Shown piece by piece: positions 6,456-10,226 of a DNA stretch of 10,226 nucleotides. Origin of the DNA: JBBRZF01 sp038236965 (GTDB taxonomy: Bacteria; Acidobacteriota; Terriglobia; Terriglobales; Acidobacteriaceae); the NCBI GenBank assembly GCA_038236965.1, contig JBBRZF010000125.1, positions 1 through 10,226 of the forward strand, given 5' to 3'. The position numbers were made by a program, and so were the translations under genes. How positions within the stretch are numbered: the stretch's first letter is position 1; the number at the start of each line of letters is the position of its first letter. The notes beneath the pieces were generated by a model. That model was given only the letters and a program-made list of their open reading frames with translations. It was not told the origin of the DNA and searched no databases.

Positions 6456-7256
6456 ATGCGTCTCTCACCAACACTAGCTATCGTCCTGCGCCAGTTCTAC
6501 TTGATTCGGGGCAGCTTGTCGCGCGTGCTTCCACTCTTCGTATGGGTAGCCATTGAGATGGTGCTCTGGGGATATATCACCAAGTACCTCAACAGCATCA
6601 CCACCGGATTAAACTTTGTCCCCGCCCTGTTGGGAGCGGTGCTGCTCTGGGATTTTTGCGTGCGTGTCATGCAGGGCGTAACCATGGCGTTCTTTGAGGA
6701 CGTATGGTCTCGCAACTTCCTCAACATCTTCGCCACGCCACTTACCATCACCGAGTACCTCAGCGGCTTGGTGCTCTCCAGCATCGCCACCAGTTCGTTC
6801 GGACTCGCGGTGATGCTCGTAGTTGTGACCGCGGTCTTCGGCCTTTCGATGCTCAGTTACGGGCTAGTGCTCATCCCGTTCTTCCTTGTGCTCTTTCTGT
6901 TTGGTATCGCTTTGGGAATCGCTGCGGTGGGAATGGTCTTGCGACTGGGGCCGGCGTCGGAGTGGTTTGTCTGGCCGATACCCGCGCTGCTGGCGCCTTT
7001 TGCGGGAGTCTTCTACCCGGTGACCGTGCTGCCACGGTGGATGCAATTGTTCTCGCGCCTGCTTCCACCCTCTTATGTGTTCGAGGGGATGCGCGCAATC
7101 CTCGCCGGACGCGGCGCATCCCTCAATAATCTCGTGATTGCTTTCGCGCTAGTGCTCGTCTATCTCGCGGTCGCCTCGTGGTTCTTCACCAGGATGTATC
7201 GCTACGGAGTGCGCACAGGGCTGATTGCGCGATATAGCGCGGAGTCCGTCAGCTAG
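6456..7256 (+). CDS. ABC-2 type transporter permease
   Basis: The product is 266 aa and begins 6 nt after the ATPase stop. Its AGGA ribosome site overlaps that TAG, so the two genes form one translationally linked operon. It has six predicted membrane segments, at about 22-40, 54-73, 105-128, 135-162, 170-190 and 223-243. The cytoplasmic stretch FFEDVWSRNFLNIFATPLT (79-97) contacts the ATPase in this family. The C-terminal ABC-2 signature is clear: GVFYPVTVLPRWMQLFSRLL followed by PPSYVFEGMRAIL (184-216). A homodimer of this subunit with two ATPases would make a full exporter. There is no accessory membrane-fusion gene nearby. The substrate is unknown. Confidence 0.9.
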   Translation: MRLSPTLAIVLRQFYLIRGSLSRVLPLFVWVAIEMVLWGYITKYLNSITTGLNFVPALLGAVLLWDFCVRVMQGVTMAFFEDVWSRNFLNIFATPLTITEYLSGLVLSSIATSSFGLAVMLVVVTAVFGLSMLSYGLVLIPFFLVLFLFGIALGIAAVGMVLRLGPASEWFVWPIPALLAPFAGVFYPVTVLPRWMQLFSRLLPPSYVFEGMRAILAGRGASLNNLVIAFALVLVYLAVASWFFTRMYRYGVRTGLIARYSAESVS

Positions 7257-7281
7257 CGTTTAGGATGCAGGAGGCTGTCCG

Positions 7282-7416
7282 ATGAAAACTGCGGGAGTGG
7301 TAGGGCTTTGGACGGGAATAGAACAGAGGTCGCGGGATTCAAACTTCCGTGCCGCTTTGGCAGGAGGTGCGGCTACTCGCGTCCCATCATCGTCTGCACA
7401 TCTTCAGCGAAGGTGA
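7282..7416 (+). CDS. Possible 44-aa ORF behind the ABC permease
   Basis: A perfect AGGAGG (7269-7274) stands 7 nt before ATG 7282, 25 nt after the permease stop. The frame runs 44 codons to TGA 7414-7416. The peptide (MKTAGVVGLWTGIEQRSRDS, continuing Ala/Ser/Arg-rich) has no hydrophobic segment, no recognisable domain and ordinary-looking GC-rich codons. Its last 44 bp overlap the 3' end of the oppositely oriented membrane microprotein gene. The ideal ribosome site is the only support. Confidence 0.2.
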   Translation: MKTAGVVGLWTGIEQRSRDSNFRAALAGGAATRVPSSSAHLQRR

Positions 7417-7510
7417 ACAGCAGGACAGCAGTGGATCCGGCAAGTCCGACCAGGAATACCGCAGAGAGAGTTTGAAGCCAGAGCCTGACGGCAAGATGAA
7501 ACAGGTGCAT
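7373..7510 (-). CDS. Single-pass membrane microprotein (45 aa), unknown function
   Basis: On the minus strand, AGGAG (7523-7519) sits 8 nt before ATG 7510, and the frame runs 45 codons to TAG. The peptide starts with an amphipathic MHLFHLAVRLWLQT. It then has one hydrophobic segment at about 15-34 (LSAVFLVGLAGSTAVLLFTF, with small-residue GLAG packing) and ends in a short acidic tail (AEDVQTMMGRE). This is the layout of a small inner-membrane regulator or subunit. It lies directly downstream of the KdpE-type regulator on the same strand, and a three-unit operator-like repeat stands 58 nt before its start. That suggests the regulator controls it. It is larger than KdpF (about 29 aa) and does not look like it. 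A weak GCCGC/GCGGC stem follows the stop codon. I do not recognise a named family. Confidence 0.65.
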   Translation of the reverse strand: MHLFHLAVRLWLQTLSAVFLVGLAGSTAVLLFTFAEDVQTMMGRE

Positions 7511-7568
7511 ACAGAATTCTCCTGAATGAATACGTACAATGATTGGACAATGGCGGGGCTAAGAACCA

Positions 7569-7596
7569 GATAAGGAGTTCGTAAGGATTTCGTAAA
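7569..7596 (-). promoter_or_regulatory. Operator-like triple direct repeat, 11-bp period
   Basis: Read on the minus strand from 7596, three 6-mers TTTACG, CTTACG and CTTATC are each separated by 5 bp (aaatc, aactc), so the period is exactly 11 bp. Tandem half-sites spaced one helical turn apart are how OmpR/PhoB-family regulators, including KdpE, bind. The site starts 8 bp past the regulator's stop codon and ends 58 nt before the microprotein start, in the right place for activation. TCCAAT, about 21 bp further downstream, is a possible -10. The binding protein is inferred from proximity. Confidence 0.55.
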
Positions 7597-7603
7597 GGCA
7601 GGG

Positions 7604-8305
7604 CTAGAGGGATGGTTCGCCTTCTGGCAGGAATCGGTATCCCACCCAGGGCTCCGTGATGATGTATTGCCGTTGACCGACCTCGCTCTCCAGTTTCTTG
7701 CGAAGCTGCCCCACGAAGACGCGCAGATACTCAGGTTGCTCGGTGCTGTTCGGCCCCCATACGGCCGCCAGCAGCGCGCGATGTTGCACTACTTTTCCGG
7801 CTCGTTGCGCCATGTAGGCGAGCAGATCGAATTCCTTGGGGGTCAGATGAATCTCGCGGCCTCGGACCAGGACGGTATGTCCTTCCAGGTCGATGACGAA
7901 ATCCCCCTGCTCGATCAGTAACGATGGTTGCGTCGCGGGAGCGCGCCTCAGATTTGCGCGTACCCGTGCCAATAATTCATTGGTGTTGAACGGCTTGGTC
8001 ACGTAGTCATCGGCGCCCAGGTCGAGTGCTTTCACCTTCGACTGCTCATCTTCACGCACCGAAAGCACGATGATCGGCATCTGCGAGCGTCCGCGTATCT
8101 CTTTGCACAGCGACAGCCCATCCATATTCGGCATCGAGAGGTCTGTGATGATAAGGTCGGGCTGCCAGTCTTTCATGATCTCAAGCGCGGCTTCGCCATC
8201 TCCGGCGATGCGCACGTCGTACCGGTGCGCGGAGAGCGTGGTGCGGAGCACGCGCGTGATCTGCGCTTCGTCGTCCACCACGAGGATGCGTGCGTGCTCG
8301 GCCAT
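7604..8305 (-). CDS. KdpE-like OmpR-family response regulator
   Basis: The product is 233 aa from ATG 8305 (MAEHARILVVDDE). Longer in-frame starts up to 8392 would run through the divergent promoter and into the kinase gene, so I reject them. The receiver domain (5-120) has Asp11-Asp12, phospho-acceptor Asp55 in IITDLSMPNMDG and Lys104 in YVTKPF. The stretch ILSVREDEQSKVKALDLGAD closely follows KdpE. The winged-helix DNA-binding domain (130-228) contains LTPKEFDLLAYM, YLRVFVGQLRKKLE and the C-terminal hairpin ITEPWVGYRFL. It should be phosphorylated by the divergently encoded kinase and act on tandem repeats such as that at 7569-7596. The KdpE likeness is from recognised motifs. No kdpFABC pump genes are in the window, so its targets may differ from the classical potassium regulon. 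Confidence 0.9.
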   Translation of the reverse strand: MAEHARILVVDDEAQITRVLRTTLSAHRYDVRIAGDGEAALEIMKDWQPDLIITDLSMPNMDGLSLCKEIRGRSQMPIIVLSVREDEQSKVKALDLGADDYVTKPFNTNELLARVRANLRRAPATQPSLLIEQGDFVIDLEGHTVLVRGREIHLTPKEFDLLAYMAQRAGKVVQHRALLAAVWGPNSTEQPEYLRVFVGQLRKKLESEVGQRQYIITEPWVGYRFLPEGEPSL

Positions 8306-8314
8306 TCCGTCAAC

Positions 8315-8354
8315 ATTGTACGCGCTCGTCGGAATCCAGCGCTCGGCGTACAAT
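8315..8354. promoter_or_regulatory. Symmetric divergent promoter of the regulator and kinase genes
   Basis: ATTGTACGC (8315-8323) and GCGTACAAT (8346-8354) form a perfect 9-bp inverted repeat 22 bp apart. Each arm reads TACAAT outward, 4 of 6 bases matching the -10 consensus including the essential final T. The plus box ends 7 nt before the kinase GTG at 8362; the minus box ends 9 nt before the regulator ATG at 8305. Transcripts would start at or within a few bases of the start codons, giving nearly leaderless mRNAs. Neither side has a good -35. Confidence 0.5.
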
Positions 8355-8361
8355 CCTCTGC

Positions 8362-9426
8362 GTGAAGGTTCCTCTCTTATCGACCGTAGCACGTTACGCG
8401 GTGACTCTTGGCGTCATCGCCCTGGTGACATTTCTCTATAAGAACGTGCTGCCGGTAAGTCCCACCACGGTCGCAATGACGTTTCTTGTCATCGTCCTGG
8501 TTGCCTCTACATACTGGGGAGTGCGTCATGCAATCGTTCTCGCCCTCATCGCCTCCGCCGTTCTCAATTTCTATTTTCTTCCGCCTTTCGGAACCTTTGT
8601 CATTGCGAACCCGCAGAATTGGATCGAGCTCATCGCATTCACCGTGACCGCCCTGGTGGCCAGCAATCTTGCGGAACGGGCACGCAGGGAGGCGCGTGCT
8701 CGCGAAAAGGCCGTGGAAGAATTGGCAAAAGCCGCCGCCCTGCAGGAGAACGAACGCCTGCGTTCCGCGCTGCTGGATTCGCTGACCCACGAATTTCGCA
8801 CTCCGCTGACTGGCATCAAGGCAAGCGTGACCAGCCTGATGTCAGACCACGAGTTGGACCCGGCGGAACGCCACGAACTGCTCACCGTCATCGACGAAGA
8901 AGCCGACCGACTGAACCGCATGGTCGGGGAAGCCGCGCAAATGGCGGAGTTGGACTCCCATCTGTTCAAGCTCGACCTGCATTCCAGCGAGATTGCCGAC
9001 CTCATCCACGGAGCATTGCGCGACCGCAGACTAGCCGCACATCGCGTCCGCATAAACACCTTCATCGGAGAAGAAACTCCGCTGGTCCAAATCGATATCG
9101 AACGCGTCCGCGATGCACTGGTTCACTTGCTGGAGAATTCCGGAAAATATTCGCGTCCAGGAAGCCCCATCGCTCTCAGCGCAATGGCAATCGGCAGCGA
9201 AGTCGTGATCAGCGTGACCGATCAGGGTGAAGGCATCGAGACCGACGAACTCACCCGCATCTTCGACAAGTTCTACCGCGGACGCAGCCAGCGCTACAAG
9301 GCCCGTGGAACGGGGATGGGATTGCCCATCGTGAAAGCTATCGTCGAAGCGCATGGCGGCCGCATCTGGGTCACCAGCGAGCGCGACAAGGGTTCCGTGT
9401 TCTCCTTCACCTTGCCTATCGCATAA
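8362..9426 (+). CDS. Short KdpD-type membrane histidine kinase (DUF4118 domain)
   Basis: The product is 354 aa from GTG 8362 (MKVPLLSTVARYAV). The frame is open upstream to 8290, but that part overlaps the regulator gene. Four membrane helices at about 7-27, 31-50, 53-72 and 86-105 form the DUF4118 sensor block of KdpD. A helical linker (105-135) leads to the H-box His143 in SLTHEFRTPLTG. The catalytic domain has Asn259 (N-box LLENSGKYS), Asp287 (DQGEGI), FDKFYRG and GTGMGLPI (316-323). Classical KdpD is near 900 aa, with a large N-terminal KdpD domain and a Usp domain ahead of the membrane helices. Both are absent here, so the cue must be sensed by the membrane helices or the short cytoplasmic parts. 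It is divergent from its presumed partner regulator, with start codons 56 bp apart. Confidence 0.92.
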   Translation: MKVPLLSTVARYAVTLGVIALVTFLYKNVLPVSPTTVAMTFLVIVLVASTYWGVRHAIVLALIASAVLNFYFLPPFGTFVIANPQNWIELIAFTVTALVASNLAERARREARAREKAVEELAKAAALQENERLRSALLDSLTHEFRTPLTGIKASVTSLMSDHELDPAERHELLTVIDEEADRLNRMVGEAAQMAELDSHLFKLDLHSSEIADLIHGALRDRRLAAHRVRINTFIGEETPLVQIDIERVRDALVHLLENSGKYSRPGSPIALSAMAIGSEVVISVTDQGEGIETDELTRIFDKFYRGRSQRYKARGTGMGLPIVKAIVEAHGGRIWVTSERDKGSVFSFTLPIA

Positions 9427-9440
9427 GCTCTCAAAATAAA

Positions 9441-9467
9441 AAAGCCCGGTCTGTACGACCGAGCTTT
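9441..9467. terminator. Bidirectional terminator between convergent kinase and peptidase genes
   Basis: AAAGCCCGGTC (9441-9451) pairs with GACCGAGCTTT (9457-9467) with one mismatch and a 5-nt loop. An A-rich stretch precedes it and TTTCCTTTA follows, so it can stop transcription from both sides. It lies 14 nt after the kinase stop and about 20 nt after the peptidase stop. Confidence 0.8.
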
Positions 9468-9487
9468 CCTTTATCTTCTGTCACGAA

Positions 9488-10226
9488 TTACCAGACGCGA
9501 CAGCGGTTTTCCTTCACCATCGGAGTGCCCGCCTTGCAGGAAAATGCCTTTTCGAATTCAGGCATATTTACCACCAACCCGTTCACGCGATACTTACCCG
9601 GTGAATGTGGATTTGTCACGGCGCTGACACGCAGGTCTTCGGGACGATTGTTCTCGCACGCCCACTGCGCGTAGCCAACAAAGAACCGTTGCTCCGGCGT
9701 CAAGCCCTCCCGCGATGTCAGATGCTGGTTCGCAGTCTGGTCCTTCCATGCCATCCATGCCAGGACCAACCCGCCAAGATCGGCGACATCTTCGCCTTCC
9801 GTCAGCTTGCTGTTGATCTTGATGTCGTCCACGATCACGTATTGCGCGTACTGATCGACCACGCACTCCGCGCGTTGGGTAAAGTTGTCAGCATCCTGTT
9901 TCGTCCACCAGTCCTTCAGGTTGCCGCGCGCATCGAACTGCCGGCCTTCATCGTCGAAGCCGTGCGTCAGTTCGTGACCGATGGTCCCGCCCGTGTTGCC
10001 ATAGTTCGGTGCGTCGTCGATCTTCGCATCGTACAGCGGCGGTTGCAGCACTCCGGCAGGAAAGTTGATGTCGTTCATCTGCGGATCGTAAGACGCGTTC
10101 ACGGTTGGCGGAGACATGCCCCACTCGCCGCGATCCAGAGGCTTGCCGATTTTCGCAAGCTGACGCTTCGACTCGAACACGGTGCCGCGTTCCACGTTGC
10201 CCAGGAAGTCGTCGCTCTTCACGTCC
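9488..10226 (-). CDS. M13 (neprilysin/PepO-type) zinc metallopeptidase, C-terminal part, truncated by window edge
   Basis: The visible frame holds 245 codons and is open to the right edge; the apparent start at 10222 is just an internal GTG. M13 enzymes are zinc endopeptidases of about 650-750 aa that cut small peptides, usually outside the cytoplasm. Present here in order are the substrate-binding VNASYDPQMNDINFPAG, zinc motif HELTH (bases 9976-9962) in GHELTHGFDDEGR, the third ligand Glu in GEDVADLGG (codon 9793-9791) and its partner Asp (9781-9779). The conserved C-terminus ends in CRVW. The second motif has Asp where Asn is usual (GENVAD in most relatives), a mild change. The signal peptide and N-terminal lobe would lie beyond the window. 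It is convergent with the kinase gene and shares its terminator. Confidence 0.93.
   Translation of the reverse strand, partial: DVKSDDFLGNVERGTVFESKRQLAKIGKPLDRGEWGMSPPTVNASYDPQMNDINFPAGVLQPPLYDAKIDDAPNYGNTGGTIGHELTHGFDDEGRQFDARGNLKDWWTKQDADNFTQRAECVVDQYAQYVIVDDIKINSKLTEGEDVADLGGLVLAWMAWKDQTANQHLTSREGLTPEQRFFVGYAQWACENNRPEDLRVSAVTNPHSPGKYRVNGLVVNMPEFEKAFSCKAGTPMVKENRCRVW

Noticed and set aside
7373..7510. Identification of the microprotein as KdpF
   Set aside because: It is longer than KdpF, has a different residue pattern and an acidic tail, and no kdpA follows it.
8290..8361. ATG 8290 as start of the histidine kinase
   Set aside because: It would overlap the regulator's coding start and the divergent promoter, and the added residues are Arg/Ser-rich with no membrane or signal character; GTG 8362 leads straight into the first membrane helix.
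8306..8392. Start of the response regulator at 8392
   Set aside because: The extra 29 residues cross the inverted-repeat promoter and the kinase start; receiver domains begin a few residues before the ILVVDDE strand, which fits ATG 8305.

Overview
The window looks like a stretch of an Acidobacteriota chromosome (Terriglobia-like). This is an inference from overall protein style, a GC content judged by eye at a little under 60 %, and the mix of genes: a CHAT protease, a secreted S15-family esterase, an M13 peptidase and a short KdpD-type kinase. No RNA gene, insertion sequence, CRISPR array or phage gene is visible. Both edges cut through genes.

Layout, left to right. The 3' end of a CHAT-domain (caspase-fold) protein (1-1006, +) is followed by an inverted-repeat-bearing spacer and a small protein with a sigma-region-4-like helix-turn-helix (1215-1829, +). 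A low-complexity spacer made of two imperfect copies of an 84-bp unit follows. Next is an exported alpha-amino acid ester hydrolase-like enzyme (2131-4098, +) with a strong terminator. A zinc-dependent, formaldehyde dehydrogenase-type alcohol dehydrogenase (4340-5536, +) comes next, also with a clean terminator. Then comes a two-gene ABC-2 export operon: ATPase 5688-6449 and permease 6456-7256, both +.

The right-hand third is regulatory. A KdpE-type response regulator (7604-8305, -) and a short KdpD-type histidine kinase (8362-9426, +) are divergently transcribed. The 56 bp between their start codons hold a 9-bp inverted repeat in which each arm carries a TACAAT -10-like box. Just beyond the regulator's stop codon lies a three-unit direct repeat with an exact 11-bp period, the classic layout of an OmpR/PhoB-family operator. 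It points at an unlisted 45-codon gene for a single-pass membrane microprotein (7373-7510, -) with a strong Shine-Dalgarno sequence. My reading is a compact stimulus-response unit (short kinase, regulator, operator, membrane microprotein) with no potassium pump genes in the window. A bidirectional terminator separates the kinase from a convergent M13 zinc metallopeptidase (9488 to the right edge, -).

The best candidate for something undescribed is the kinase/regulator/operator/microprotein module at 7373-9426. Secondary points are two short upstream ORFs whose stop codons overlap the next gene's start (before the dehydrogenase and before the ABC ATPase), the orphan sigma-like protein, and the intergenic repeats.
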